DNA of 62,273 nt, taken from contig JABDCQ010000006.1 in the NCBI GenBank assembly GCA_013288075.1, positions 1-62,273 of the forward strand. The letters run 5' to 3'. Shown piece by piece: positions 16,554 to 25,377 of the stretch (positions are counted from its first letter, which is position 1; every line of letters begins with the position of its first letter). The DNA is from Chlamydiota bacterium. Its GTDB lineage: Bacteria; Chlamydiota; Chlamydiia; Chlamydiales; Rhabdochlamydiaceae. The notes under the pieces were generated by a model. It saw nothing but the letters and a program-made list of their open reading frames with translations, did not search any database and was not told where the DNA came from. The translations under genes were made by a program, and so were the position numbers.

Positions 16554-19403
16554 ATGATTGCCTTAAAAAAACTACGGAACAAAAGTTCTTTTCCAATGGA
16601 AAATCCAAGTGAAGTAAACTACCAATCGTCATCTCTAGAGAAGATTGCTTTATTCCGCTCCCTTTTCCGAGGAAGAGAAGACTTGTATCCTCGCAGATTT
16701 GAAAGTCGAAAGACGGGAAAATCAGGATACCTACCTGTGTGCGGCAACGAGTGGGTGCGAGGAATTTGCGAAAAACCAAAAATCAAATGCTCCGAATGCA
16801 GGTATCGCCGCTTTTTACCGATAATCGATGATGTAATAAGGTGGCACCTTTCCGGCCAAGATGATTTCGGGAAAGACTTTGTCATGGGCATTTATCCAAT
16901 GCTTTTAGACGAAACATGCTTCTTTATAGCAGCAGATTTTGACAAATCTAGCTGGGAAAAGGATGCTCTAGCCTTTCTAAAAACCTGTCATCAATTAAAT
17001 TTACCTGCAGCATTAGAGCGTTCTCGTTCAGGCAAAGGAGCTCATGTTTGGCTATTTTTTACTGAAGCCGTTCCAGCAATACTTGCACGAAAACTAGGGT
17101 GCCATATTCTCACTGAAACAATGGAACATAGACCTGATATTGGAATGGATTCATACGATAGATTTTTCCCAAATCAAGATACTCTGCCCAAGGGCGGTTT
17201 TGGAAATCTCATTGCTCTTCCTCTACAGAAAAAAGCTCGAGATCTTGGAAATAGTCTATTTCTGAATGATGACTTGGTTCCCCATGAAGATCAATGGGCT
17301 TTTCTATCAAGACTGCCCAAGATCACCCGTCAAGAAATTGAGACAATTGTCCGGAGCGCTGAAGGAAAAGGACTCATTATTGGAGCCCATCTTACTGCAA
17401 CCGAAGAAGATGACATTGCTCCTTGGAATAGGCGCTTAACCCAGAACAAAATACCCTCTCTTTCTATAGACTTACCTGAAAGTTTGGAAATCATTGTTGG
17501 AAATGAAATTTATATTCCCAAAAATGGATTATCTCCTTGGCTTAAAAATCGCTTAATCCGCCTCGCAGTATTTCCAAATCCTGAGTTTTATAAAGCTCAG
17601 GCAATGAGACTTCCAACCCATGAAAAACCAAGAATGATTACATGTGCTGATGACTACATCAATCACATAAGCTTACCTCGAGGCTGTTTTGAAGATATTT
17701 GCCAACTTTTTAAAGATCTAAGAATTAAGATAACTATTCAAAATGAGTTACAAGATGGAGCGCCGCTTACAGCCAATTTTTTAGGGGAACTGCGAGGGGA
17801 ACAAAAGACCGCAGCAGCAGCCATGCTTAAAACAGATTTCGGAGTATTGTCAGCCACAACTGCCTTTGGAAAAACTGTGATTGGTGCATGGCTCATCTCA
17901 AAAAGAAAAGTAAATACCCTGATTCTAGTACACAGAAAGCAACTGCAAGAGCAATGGATAGAAAGACTTTCAACATTTCTTGAATTACCAAAAGGCTCAA
18001 TAGGCCGCATTGGCGGCGGGCGAAAAAAGCCTACAGGCCTCATCGACGTAGCAGTTATTCAAAGCCTTGTTCGTAAAGGAATCGTAGATGATGTTGTTTC
18101 CCAATACGGTCATTTAATTGTAGATGAATGCCATCACTTACCGGCATTCAGCTTTGAACAAGTCGCCAAGCAAGCCAAAGCCAAATACATTACAGGGCTT
18201 ACTGCCACTGTAGCACGAAAAGATGGACACCATCCAATTATCCTTATGAGGTGCGGTCCTGTACGGTATCGCGTAGATGCTAAATCCCAAGCAGAGCTGC
18301 GCCCATTTGAGCACACTGTTTTTGTTCGACCAACTGCATTTTGTCCCTCCAAGCCCGCAAATGAGAATATTCGCCTTCAGTTTAATGATTTGTATGATGA
18401 GCTAATTCAAGATGAAGAACGTAATCAATTGATTTGCAATGAAGTTATTTACGCAGTCCAAAGCGGCAGATCTCCTATAGTTCTAACCGAAAGAAAGGAA
18501 CATCTAGATCGCCTATTTGAAAAACTCTCTCCACATATCCATCATCTGATTGTGCTTCGCGGAGGAATGAGCTCAAGAGAACTTGCTAAAGTAACTAATC
18601 AAATAGCTACTATTCCTGCAAATGAAGCAAGAGTTCTTCTTGCAATGGGGAAATACGTCGGAGAAGGGTTTGATGATGCACGCTTAGACACGTTATTTCT
18701 TACCATGCCCATCTCATGGAAAGGGACCATTGCACAATACGTTGGCAGACTACATCGTCTATATGTACATAAAAAAGAAGCACAAGTGTATGACTACGCT
18801 GACCTTGGGGTGCCGATGTTAGAGCGAATGTTTAATCGACGCTGCCAAGGTTATGAAGCAGTAGGCTACAGAATTCTCCTTCCCGCAAGCGCTATCCCCG
18901 GATGGCCAGCTCAAATTCCGCTCCCTGTTGATCCAGCTTGGAAAGCCGACTATGCAGGCAGCGTAAAACGCCTCATTCGTGATGGAGTGGATATGCCTCT
19001 TGCGCATCTATTTGTTCAAGTCTCTTCAATTATCCCCCCAAATGCAGAAGGAGTAAATAGAGCAAGGAGCGCAACCGAAAGCTTTTTATTCCGTCGTCTT
19101 GAAACATTGCCTGAGACAGTTGGGAAATTCCAACTGAATGCAGAGCTAAACATCGCATTCGATGGCTGGGGCCGAATGGAGGTTGACTTGCTATGTACAG
19201 ATGCACAGATTGCAATTGAACTTGATGGGGCACAACATCTTGGATCTGCAGAAGCTTATCGTCGAGACCGCCGCAAAGATGCCTTATTACAAGAAAATGG
19301 GTATACAGTTTTGCGCTTTCTAGGTGAAGATGTCGGCAAACGCCTTGACGAGGTTCTGGATTCTATTCTCCGGGCTTTGGCTCGCAAGGGCCTTGTTGCA
19401 TAA
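16554..19403 (+). CDS. TOTE-type primase-SF2 helicase-nuclease fusion
   Basis: Three parts are visible in 949 residues. The N-terminal archaeo-eukaryotic-primase-like domain has a zinc-like cysteine cluster (C63, C72, C79, C82), AADFD (126-130), SGKGAHVW (159-166) and FFPNQD (about 204-209). A superfamily 2 helicase follows with Walker A TAFGKT (436-441), DECHH (524-528), GLTAT and YVGRLHR. The C-terminus is a DUF559-like nuclease domain (IAIELDGAQH, then RRDRRKDALLQENGYTVLRF). This layout matches TOTE conflict-system effectors, thought to act in defence against invading DNA. Its last codons and TAA lie in an inserted palindrome. An AAA+RloB pair is next door. Confidence 0.9.
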   Translation: MIALKKLRNKSSFPMENPSEVNYQSSSLEKIALFRSLFRGREDLYPRRFESRKTGKSGYLPVCGNEWVRGICEKPKIKCSECRYRRFLPIIDDVIRWHLSGQDDFGKDFVMGIYPMLLDETCFFIAADFDKSSWEKDALAFLKTCHQLNLPAALERSRSGKGAHVWLFFTEAVPAILARKLGCHILTETMEHRPDIGMDSYDRFFPNQDTLPKGGFGNLIALPLQKKARDLGNSLFLNDDLVPHEDQWAFLSRLPKITRQEIETIVRSAEGKGLIIGAHLTATEEDDIAPWNRRLTQNKIPSLSIDLPESLEIIVGNEIYIPKNGLSPWLKNRLIRLAVFPNPEFYKAQAMRLPTHEKPRMITCADDYINHISLPRGCFEDICQLFKDLRIKITIQNELQDGAPLTANFLGELRGEQKTAAAAMLKTDFGVLSATTAFGKTVIGAWLISKRKVNTLILVHRKQLQEQWIERLSTFLELPKGSIGRIGGGRKKPTGLIDVAVIQSLVRKGIVDDVVSQYGHLIVDECHHLPAFSFEQVAKQAKAKYITGLTATVARKDGHHPIILMRCGPVRYRVDAKSQAELRPFEHTVFVRPTAFCPSKPANENIRLQFNDLYDELIQDEERNQLICNEVIYAVQSGRSPIVLTERKEHLDRLFEKLSPHIHHLIVLRGGMSSRELAKVTNQIATIPANEARVLLAMGKYVGEGFDDARLDTLFLTMPISWKGTIAQYVGRLHRLYVHKKEAQVYDYADLGVPMLERMFNRRCQGYEAVGYRILLPASAIPGWPAQIPLPVDPAWKADYAGSVKRLIRDGVDMPLAHLFVQVSSIIPPNAEGVNRARSATESFLFRRLETLPETVGKFQLNAELNIAFDGWGRMEVDLLCTDAQIAIELDGAQHLGSAEAYRRDRRKDALLQENGYTVLRFLGEDVGKRLDEVLDSILRALARKGLVA

Positions 19404-19430
19404 ACCTTCTTAAAGAGGATTTATGCAACA
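19390..19430. repeat. IS-end-like palindrome, copy 1
   Basis: GCCTTGTTGCATAAA faces its inverse TTTATGCAACA across a short centre. The helicase gene ends inside it (its final residues GLVA and TAA are element-encoded). A cleaner copy is at 28359-28403. The GGCCTTGTTGCATAAA end resembles terminal inverted repeats I associate with IS5-type elements, but no transposase lies between the two ends. Confidence 0.7.
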
Positions 19431-19506
19431 TTATAAAACACAAACTAACAGAAACTTAGCTTAAGACGCATAATTTCTTAAGTTTAGTTGCCATAGACTC
19501 CTCTTG

Positions 19507-20103
19507 TCACTCATAACCTATGATCCTTTCTATGAGTTTGTAGACAGTCGTGCTCCATATCTGCGGCAAATCGTTGGCTCGATTAGCATCGCGTTGCTTT
19601 GCTCTTGAAATTGCTTTGGCAATGAGTTCCAACGTGATTTTCTTGTCGATATCTTTTTTGTAATTGGGCAAGTGCCGTTTTAGGCGAGTCAAGCATTCTT
19701 GAAAGTTTGTAATTCCTTTTCCATCTTCAAAATGGAGCAAAAGCCAATATTCAAAGTTGGGGTTACTAAGAGCAAAGCCGTGGTTTTCGCTTTTCTTTGC
19801 CCACTGTAAGAGCTCCCTAAGCTGATCCTCTGTCCAATCATCCTTGTCTACAACAATCCATGCCTCATCCGTCTTTCTTAAAGACTCCTTCCGCAAATAA
19901 CCCTGCATCTTCTTAAGCACCTGAATCGGCGAGCTTTCCGTTGATGGCCTCTTAAGGCATTTTACTAAGACAATCGATTGCGGTTGGTTAAAAATGGCAA
20001 AATATTGGGGCTCAGTTTTGGAACCCTCCACTGAGACCACAAATAGCTTTTTGTATCGACGCTCTCCTAAAGGTCTTTGAAAAGTGCGCGGCTTTTTTGG
20101 CAT
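19507..20103 (-). CDS. RloB family protein (AbiLii-like), TOPRIM-type
   Basis: The 198-residue protein has the RloB signatures: SVEGSKTEPQYF (about 24-35, with the TOPRIM-like glutamates), WIVVDKDDW (82-90) with the paired acidic residues, and SNPNFEYWLLLHF (about 113-125). RloB proteins are TOPRIM-like and occur with AAA ATPases, as in the AbiL phage-abortive-infection system. Its ATG overlaps the stop of the upstream ATPase gene by one base, so the two are translationally coupled. Proposed role: nuclease or toxin partner of the ATPase. Confidence 0.9.
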   Translation of the reverse strand: MPKKPRTFQRPLGERRYKKLFVVSVEGSKTEPQYFAIFNQPQSIVLVKCLKRPSTESSPIQVLKKMQGYLRKESLRKTDEAWIVVDKDDWTEDQLRELLQWAKKSENHGFALSNPNFEYWLLLHFEDGKGITNFQECLTRLKRHLPNYKKDIDKKITLELIAKAISRAKQRDANRANDLPQIWSTTVYKLIERIIGYE

Positions 20104-21425
20104 TAGTCCCTTCCGACAATTGGAGATTGTAGAAGAATGCGGGGAATACCCCCTAAACGTCCTTGCAGATAGCTTTTTCGAATGTCTTTGTCATAGCGCA
20201 CATCTTTATACTCGCTGAAAGACAACAAACTGGAAACCCCTTCCCCATTTCGTTCTGCGATCCACATCTCATCCCGTCTGAGCAGGTCCTGATCCATCAA
20301 TAACACATTGTGAGTGGTAAATAGTAACTGAGAGCGACTATTATGAGAACATTTTGCCAAATAGCCTTCTAGAAGACTCCTGATCAGCAATGTATGTAAA
20401 CTCCTATCTACTTCATCAATTACATAGACTTTTTTGGATTGAGCTGCAGATAACTCTAAAAAAGCGGGAAGAAGATCAATAACACGTTGAGAACCATCTG
20501 ATTCTTGCCTCATATCGAACTTGGTTTCTGAGCCATCAGAATTTAAATGATAGGTGATTAGCTTTTTTGAGATTAGTTCGCCATTCTTTCGAGTTACCAC
20601 AAAACGCTCATTCATAGGTTCAGCTAATAATCTGACAGTCGTATCCTCTGCCAATTCTTCTCTCAACTTCATCTTTATTGGTTCAGGCAAGGGTAGATTT
20701 TCAAAGGGAATCTCTTCACCGCCCAGGTGAGATATTCCAGTGTCTAATTGGGACAACATCTTATTCATGGTCGTATACAAGGGATGGGCTTCATCCAAAA
20801 ATTGCTCAAAAAGTTCAAATCTTGAATCAGGTGCGATGAGCTCCAAAGTATCTTTAAACCAGTCGTACACTGGCTTGAAGGCATCTATTTTTTGAGACAC
20901 TGAATTAGTGAGAAAGAGCTGATTATCGCGAGTACCTTTGAAAGCAAACTGGAGCGATTGGTCACGCTTTAAAGATGAATCAAAATTAGGTTCCCCTGAC
21001 AATCGATGGTAGAGTGTTTTTTCACTATTACCAGAAATATGAACCAACTTTTCTTCTAAAATTGTTTTGCGGTTAACAGAGAAACTAAACGCATAAACTG
21101 TCTCCTCGATTAGCAATTCAAACTCAAAATGCGCTGGTTGTTCGACCTTTTGTGCGTTTCCAAGCCTAAAGCTATCTACAGCAATTAGGCTGTAGGGCTG
21201 AGTCCCCTTAACGATTAATCCTTTTGCAAAATGCAGGGCCTTAAAAAGATTGGTTTTCCCGGATGCATTTCCGCCATATACAGCTGCAACAGGAAGAACT
21301 CCCAGTTTTAGTTTGCCTATTTTAGGAATGCGCCCTCCGTGTTGACGCTCACGGCTTGCTATCAGCGAGAAAGTGGCTTTGTCTTGGAAGGACATCCAAT
21401 TTTCAATTGAAAATCGAATCAGCAT
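20103..21425 (-). CDS. AAA/SMC-type ATPase (AbiLi-like), partner of RloB
   Basis: The 440-residue protein opens [20 protein letters not shown], the usual start of the AAA_15/21 defence ATPases. It has Walker [12 protein letters not shown] (50-60), a long insertion, Walker B with [12 protein letters not shown] (about 345-356) and the switch histidine in LLFTTHN (about 379). It should sense infection and control the RloB nuclease-like partner encoded immediately downstream. The pair resembles AbiLi/AbiLii. It ends just as RloB starts. The 249 bases upstream (21426-21674) hold its promoter region and a GC-rich palindrome at about 21616. Confidence 0.88.
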   Translation of the reverse strand: MLIRFSIENWMSFQDKATFSLIASRERQHGGRIPKIGKLKLGVLPVAAVYGGNASGKTNLFKALHFAKGLIVKGTQPYSLIAVDSFRLGNAQKVEQPAHFEFELLIEETVYAFSFSVNRKTILEEKLVHISGNSEKTLYHRLSGEPNFDSSLKRDQSLQFAFKGTRDNQLFLTNSVSQKIDAFKPVYDWFKDTLELIAPDSRFELFEQFLDEAHPLYTTMNKMLSQLDTGISHLGGEEIPFENLPLPEPIKMKLREELAEDTTVRLLAEPMNERFVVTRKNGELISKKLITYHLNSDGSETKFDMRQESDGSQRVIDLLPAFLELSAAQSKKVYVIDEVDRSLHTLLIRSLLEGYLAKCSHNSRSQLLFTTHNVLLMDQDLLRRDEMWIAERNGEGVSSLLSFSEYKDVRYDKDIRKSYLQGRLGGIPRILLQSPIVGRD

Positions 21426-21674
21426 GAAAAAACTCCTTTATGAGATATTTTCTCTTAATAACCTCATTTTAGATGATTTCTGATCGAAAATCAACAGCTA
21501 AAGAGAAAAAACCTCACAAACAGAACATCCAAAGATTTTTAAAATGTCTATATACATTTATGCAACATGCTCATATTTAAGGATTTAGATTGTATAACCT
21601 ATTCCTCTCTTTCGGCGGGCGCCCGTTGTTTTCTTTTTCCTATTCTTGAAATTTCACCAAGAATCAAAAAGAAT

Positions 21675-22055
21675 TTATAGTTTATCCAGCTCCTCTTCAT
21701 AATTAAAAGCGTCTAGAATTTTTCTAGCCATTTCCATAATCTTTTTCCACTTAGGAGTTCCTATAAATTCTTTTGGAAGAAGCTCTTCTCCTTCTTCTTT
21801 AGAAAAAGATCTAAGATCCTCTCGAAATTCCATTAAAAGATGATATTGGCTATCTGTAATCCCAAAATTTTCATAATCGTCTAAAACAGGATCACCTATA
21901 TCAAAAAATTGGCAAACAGTCTCATCAAAGTCATCACATTCCAATCCCTCACCACGAATCCATACTCTTTCTTGATATTTTGGATCAGAAATTCGAATAA
22001 TTTTTTTTAAAAACTCTTCCATTATTTGTCTTTTTACTTCTTCTGTAAGGTTCAT
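21675..22055 (-). CDS. Probable immunity protein to the 22060 toxin
   Basis: This is a 126-residue, very acidic cytoplasmic protein with YQERVWIRGEG, DDFDETVCQFF, FGITDSQYHLLMEFR and a C-terminal KKIMEMARKILDAFNY. The pattern is one I recall from immunity genes of polymorphic toxin loci; not verified. It begins four bases after the stop of the toxin-like gene at 22060, the standard toxin-then-immunity order. A strongly acidic partner would suit a basic nuclease toxin. Confidence 0.7.
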   Translation of the reverse strand: MNLTEEVKRQIMEEFLKKIIRISDPKYQERVWIRGEGLECDDFDETVCQFFDIGDPVLDDYENFGITDSQYHLLMEFREDLRSFSKEEGEELLPKEFIGTPKWKKIMEMARKILDAFNYEEELDKL

Positions 22056-22059
22056 AACT

Positions 22060-22734
22060 TCATTGCCTATAAATAAAATATTTAATTGGAATATGCGCTT
22101 CCGGAGAGTCAGAGTTTACTCTATTTCCGAATTTATCAAACATTTTACCATGTTCCGTATGGATTACATAAGGTTCTCTTTGGCAAGGAAATGGACTATG
22201 AGGTTTTCCCGGCATAACTCTTATAGATATATGAAGGTTTTCTGGATCTACATATTTCATCCCACAGCCTCTATCTGAAAGCTTGATTCGAAAATTTTCC
22301 GGAATTCCTTTGGGTCTAGGAAATGTTCTCATTCCAGCTTGATGAATTAATTCTCTTGCTTGCATTTCCGATAGATATTTTCCTAAATAAGGATTTAAAA
22401 AAGTCTCAGCTTTTTTAATTGTTTCAAAAGATTCATGCGAAATTCCTCTGCAAAGAACATCTTTAAATGTCATTGTAACGATCTTTTCCGAAACTTCAGT
22501 TTTTTTTAAATGAACAATCTTATGATTAGTAACCCTTAGGTCTTCAGTAACAACTTCTCTAATTTTTGAAATATTAATTACCTTGGAAGGGTCCCCTAGA
22601 GGAGGGCGTCTGCTAATTATCCTATTTCTTGCATCTTTTGCTTCAGAGGCGTAACCCCCAAAACGATCGGTTAAAAAGGCTTGATTATTTTTTTCATAAC
22701 CTATGTCAGTTATCCTGCAATTTTCTATTGGCAT
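22060..22734 (-). CDS. Polymorphic-toxin C-terminal domain, orphan cassette
   Basis: The 224-residue protein lacks a signal peptide and delivery domain. The C-terminal ~70 residues (GCGMKYVDPENLHISIR, MPGKPHSPFPCQREPYV, then SPEAHIPIKYFIYR) match, from memory, the tips of Rhs and other polymorphic toxins, where the EAHIP-type end is characteristic. It has conserved His, Arg and Asp residues suitable for an RNase-like fold, but the activity is unproven. It is followed by an acidic immunity-like gene. The N-terminal ~150 residues may be a linker from a lost carrier. This is a free-standing CT module, perhaps left after an Rhs carrier was deleted. Confidence 0.7.
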   Translation of the reverse strand: MPIENCRITDIGYEKNNQAFLTDRFGGYASEAKDARNRIISRRPPLGDPSKVINISKIREVVTEDLRVTNHKIVHLKKTEVSEKIVTMTFKDVLCRGISHESFETIKKAETFLNPYLGKYLSEMQARELIHQAGMRTFPRPKGIPENFRIKLSDRGCGMKYVDPENLHISIRVMPGKPHSPFPCQREPYVIHTEHGKMFDKFGNRVNSDSPEAHIPIKYFIYRQ

Positions 22735-22814
22735 TTTTCAGCTCCTTCATGGAGCAGAAGAAGATTTTCAACTCTGCTTCCAATGACTTTTATTTCATCC
22801 GGTAAATAAAGTTT

Positions 22815-22925
22815 ACAACATAAACATTTTTATTTTCGAAATCAATACAGAAAAACCTCAAGAAATTCACCAATATCTCTATGTAAGGCTCTCGAAACCA
22901 TGATCTCATAAAAAACCTCTGAATG
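22815..22925 (-). pseudogene. Decayed 3' ends of a retropepsin-like and a hydrolase-domain gene
   Basis: Positions about 22815-22853 match the last codons of the 24473 gene (YIDFENKNVYVV versus YIDFENKYVYIG). Positions about 22880-22925 match the 3' part of the 26392 gene (CATGATCTCATAAA and CCTCTGAATG around a degenerate HSEASLWDHDF region). Both are frameshifted, truncated, and on the same strand as their intact relatives. The rest of the 22735-22984 gap holds the promoter of the next gene and a small GCTCCTTCATGGAGC palindrome. Confidence 0.7.
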
Positions 22926-22984
22926 CCAAAGACATTTAATAACAAAAACTGCTACATTATCTCTTATTTTCAACCTAAATCTTT

Positions 22985-23551
22985 ATGACAACTCTTAAAA
23001 CAAACCGACTAATTTTACGTCCCTGGAAAGAAACAGATTTAGAACCATTCGCCAAGCTGAATGCCGATCCTAGAGTTATGGAATACTTTCCCTCTATCCT
23101 TAACCCCAAAGAAAGCAAAGATCTTGCAGAGCATATTTCTTCTGAATTAGAAGAACAAGGATGGGGATTATGGGCAGTATCAGTGCCCGATATTGCAGAT
23201 TTCATCGGATTTATAGGGCTAGCTAAGCCATCTTTCGAAGCTCATTTTACCCCTGCAGTGGAAATTGGCTGGCGACTTGCTTCTGATCAATGGGGAAAAG
23301 GGTATGCAACGGAAGGCGCCAAGGCCGCCTTGGCCTATGGGTTTGAAGCATTGAATCTTCAGGAAATTGTTTCCTTTACAGCTACCCAAAACATGCGCTC
23401 AAGACGCATTATGGAAAAAATAGGAATGTCTTACAATCCAAAAGATGATTTTGACCATCCTAAACTGCCAGAAGATCATCCCCTAAAAAGACATGTGCTT
23501 TATCGAATGACCGAGCAAGAATGGCGTCAAAGTACACATCAAAATATGTAG
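22985..23551 (+). CDS. GNAT acetyltransferase, RimJ/RimL-like
   Basis: The 188-residue protein has the RimJ/RimL layout: TNRLILRPWKETDLEPF (about 6-22), ADPRVMEYFP, EIGWRLASDQWGKGYATEGA (about 91-110) carrying the acetyl-CoA loop, and MRSRRIMEKIGM (about 135-146). It should acetylate N-termini or small amines from acetyl-CoA in the cytoplasm; the substrate is unknown. Its stop codon lies at the edge of a remnant of the hydrolase-domain family on the opposite strand (23546-23612), so the 3' end may have been altered by that rearrangement. Confidence 0.88.
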   Translation: MTTLKTNRLILRPWKETDLEPFAKLNADPRVMEYFPSILNPKESKDLAEHISSELEEQGWGLWAVSVPDIADFIGFIGLAKPSFEAHFTPAVEIGWRLASDQWGKGYATEGAKAALAYGFEALNLQEIVSFTATQNMRSRRIMEKIGMSYNPKDDFDHPKLPEDHPLKRHVLYRMTEQEWRQSTHQNM

Positions 23552-23612
23552 GGCTACAGAAGTCATGGTCCCATAAAGAAGCATCCGCATGAGGGTCCAA
23601 GAGAATTATATG
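23546..23612 (-). pseudogene. Remnant of the Rhs-CT-like hydrolase domain gene (3' end)
   Basis: The strand opposite the acetyltransferase reads LILLDPHADASLWDHDFCSP, nearly identical to the matching part of the genes at 26392 and 31418, including the DHDF motif. Nothing upstream or downstream extends it; the lipoprotein gene begins a new unit at 23637. It is a fourth, broken copy of the family. Confidence 0.85.
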
Positions 23613-23636
23613 AATGTTTTCTGGATCTATAATATC

Positions 23637-24389
23637 TTATAAAGCTTCCTTATTTTGAGATGTAGGGCTATTACATACTTCTGCATTTTTTCTAGGATAA
23701 AGACTTCTTATTGCATCATCATCTGCTATATAATCTGGTATACACAAAAATTCCACATTCTTAGGTAATGTTGTTGTTAAAAGAGACCAATTCCATTTCT
23801 CGTTAGAATACTCAAAATTTAAAAGCTCTTCATGGCTTTCTTTTATATTTTCCTCATGAAAACTTTCGGGTTTTTCTGTTAAAGGATTAAACGTCCGATA
23901 GACCAAATGACCGCCTATGTATGAAGCACTAGAAATTATATCTTTTTCAGTAATACGCGAGCCTTTTTCATCAATAAAAGTAATTCCCAAAACAATATTC
24001 CTAAAGTCGAACCCTGAAGGAAAACAAAACAAGAGCTCTGAATGCTTATCTATTTGCTCTCGAAAAATCTTATAAGCAACAGCAATAAAAACTCTCGCTT
24101 GTTCTAAACAAATCTTTCTAGGCGTTACCAATTGACATCCCAATAAATCGACTTGGTCAAATACTGGCCCTCTCATGTTACAAACCCAAATTCCATGCTC
24201 CGCTGCCATCTCGTTTCCATAATCTTGATAAAGAGCATTTACAGCATCACGAAGCAATTCAGCTTTTCGCATTGATATTGTATCTTGGATATCGGAGTGA
24301 TGATAACAACCTGATAAGAAAAATGAAAAAAGCAAAAACAACGAGTGAAGCAAGCGACATTTTTTTAATTTAAATTTAGAATCCACCAA
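23637..24389 (-). CDS. Lipoprotein, companion-family paralogue of the 8895 protein
   Basis: The 250-residue protein has a lipoprotein signal with lipobox FLSGC (Cys about 28). The mature part has HGIWVCNMRGPVFDQVDLLG, an ARVFIAVAYK helix, FCFPSGFDF and TFNPLTEKPESFHEE. Motif order resembles the exported 180-residue protein after the Rhs gene (8895-9437). In both cases a copy of the hydrolase-like domain is adjacent, which suggests a functional link such as immunity, chaperoning or co-export. It is the last gene of the 27246-23637 block. Function unknown. Confidence 0.6.
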   Translation of the reverse strand: MVDSKFKLKKCRLLHSLFLLFSFFLSGCYHHSDIQDTISMRKAELLRDAVNALYQDYGNEMAAEHGIWVCNMRGPVFDQVDLLGCQLVTPRKICLEQARVFIAVAYKIFREQIDKHSELLFCFPSGFDFRNIVLGITFIDEKGSRITEKDIISSASYIGGHLVYRTFNPLTEKPESFHEENIKESHEELLNFEYSNEKWNWSLLTTTLPKNVEFLCIPDYIADDDAIRSLYPRKNAEVCNSPTSQNKEAL

Positions 24390-24472
24390 TACCCTATTAA
24401 TTTATCATTAATTACACCAACGCATAATAAAATCACAGAAAACACTAAAACAGAAAACTTAATTAATAAAAC

Positions 24473-25375
24473 TTATCTAGTATTTCCAATATAAACATAT
24501 TTATTTTCGAAATCGATATAGACAAGATGGTCTTTAAGAAAAGAGATTCCAAGAAACCCATCAATATCGCTTAACTCAGAACAAATATCATAAAGGTAAA
24601 AATTCATCTTTCCAAGATTCTCATTTTGAAGCACAAATCTAGAACTTGTAAATAACGGCAGTCCTGGTTTTCCATTTGGGCATTCATAATTCTTAAAAAA
24701 CGAGGAATTGATAAGATTTAAAGAACAACCGGTATCAATAGCTAAACGCTTGGTTCCTATATCCGTTTCTACCTGAATGGTAATGCCTATCTTGCCTATC
24801 TCAAAAGGAACTTTCAAGAAATCATCCAGGTTATACCCTTTTAATTTAAGCTTATTTTTATCATTGCTTGCCAATAAAACCGAATTACGAAAATCAAAAA
24901 ACCAATTCCTTTCTTTTAACAAAGGTCTTCCTATAGACCCATGTTCTATTAAAGGACTCTTTTCTTCAGCTGCCCATACAGTAGTATTAGCAAGCCATTC
25001 ATCATCCTCTTGCTGTATAACAACACTCTTTAAAACAAGTCTCCCAAGCAAAGCTTTTGAAACACTATAGGCTGGGGATTGATATTTATTTCCTTGTACA
25101 TCTTTCCACTCCCCCATTCCAGAGCATTTCTTATTATCAATCCCATCTAATACATTCTTTTTTAATGAGATAGGAAACTTAGAACCCAAATCAATTTCAA
25201 GAAGATAAGACTTCCCTTCAATCTCCATCTTTGTAAGAGGAGTATTCCCATCACTCCACTGGATAGGTATTTCAAAATGATAAGTACGAGGATAAAAATA
25301 CCAAGCTAAGCAACCTATAAACAGGATGAGTAAGCATATACTAATATTTTTTCTTTTAGCCAGGATTCTTTGCAT
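24473..25375 (-). CDS. Membrane-anchored retropepsin-like aspartyl protease homologue
   Basis: The 300-residue protein has an N-terminal membrane anchor (about 11-28) and two retropepsin-like halves. The first has LEIDLGSKFP (about 59-68), in which the catalytic DTG has become DLG. The second has LAIDTGCSLNLI (about 211-222), an intact DTG, followed by IDGFLGISFL, the usual GxxG strand. It would act as a periplasmic or exported protease if a DTG/DLG pair or a dimer is active. It is separated by two bases from the 25378 gene, so both are one operon. A doubled homologue is at 28443. Confidence 0.75.
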   Translation of the reverse strand: MQRILAKRKNISICLLILFIGCLAWYFYPRTYHFEIPIQWSDGNTPLTKMEIEGKSYLLEIDLGSKFPISLKKNVLDGIDNKKCSGMGEWKDVQGNKYQSPAYSVSKALLGRLVLKSVVIQQEDDEWLANTTVWAAEEKSPLIEHGSIGRPLLKERNWFFDFRNSVLLASNDKNKLKLKGYNLDDFLKVPFEIGKIGITIQVETDIGTKRLAIDTGCSLNLINSSFFKNYECPNGKPGLPLFTSSRFVLQNENLGKMNFYLYDICSELSDIDGFLGISFLKDHLVYIDFENKYVYIGNTR

Positions 25376-25377
25376 AT

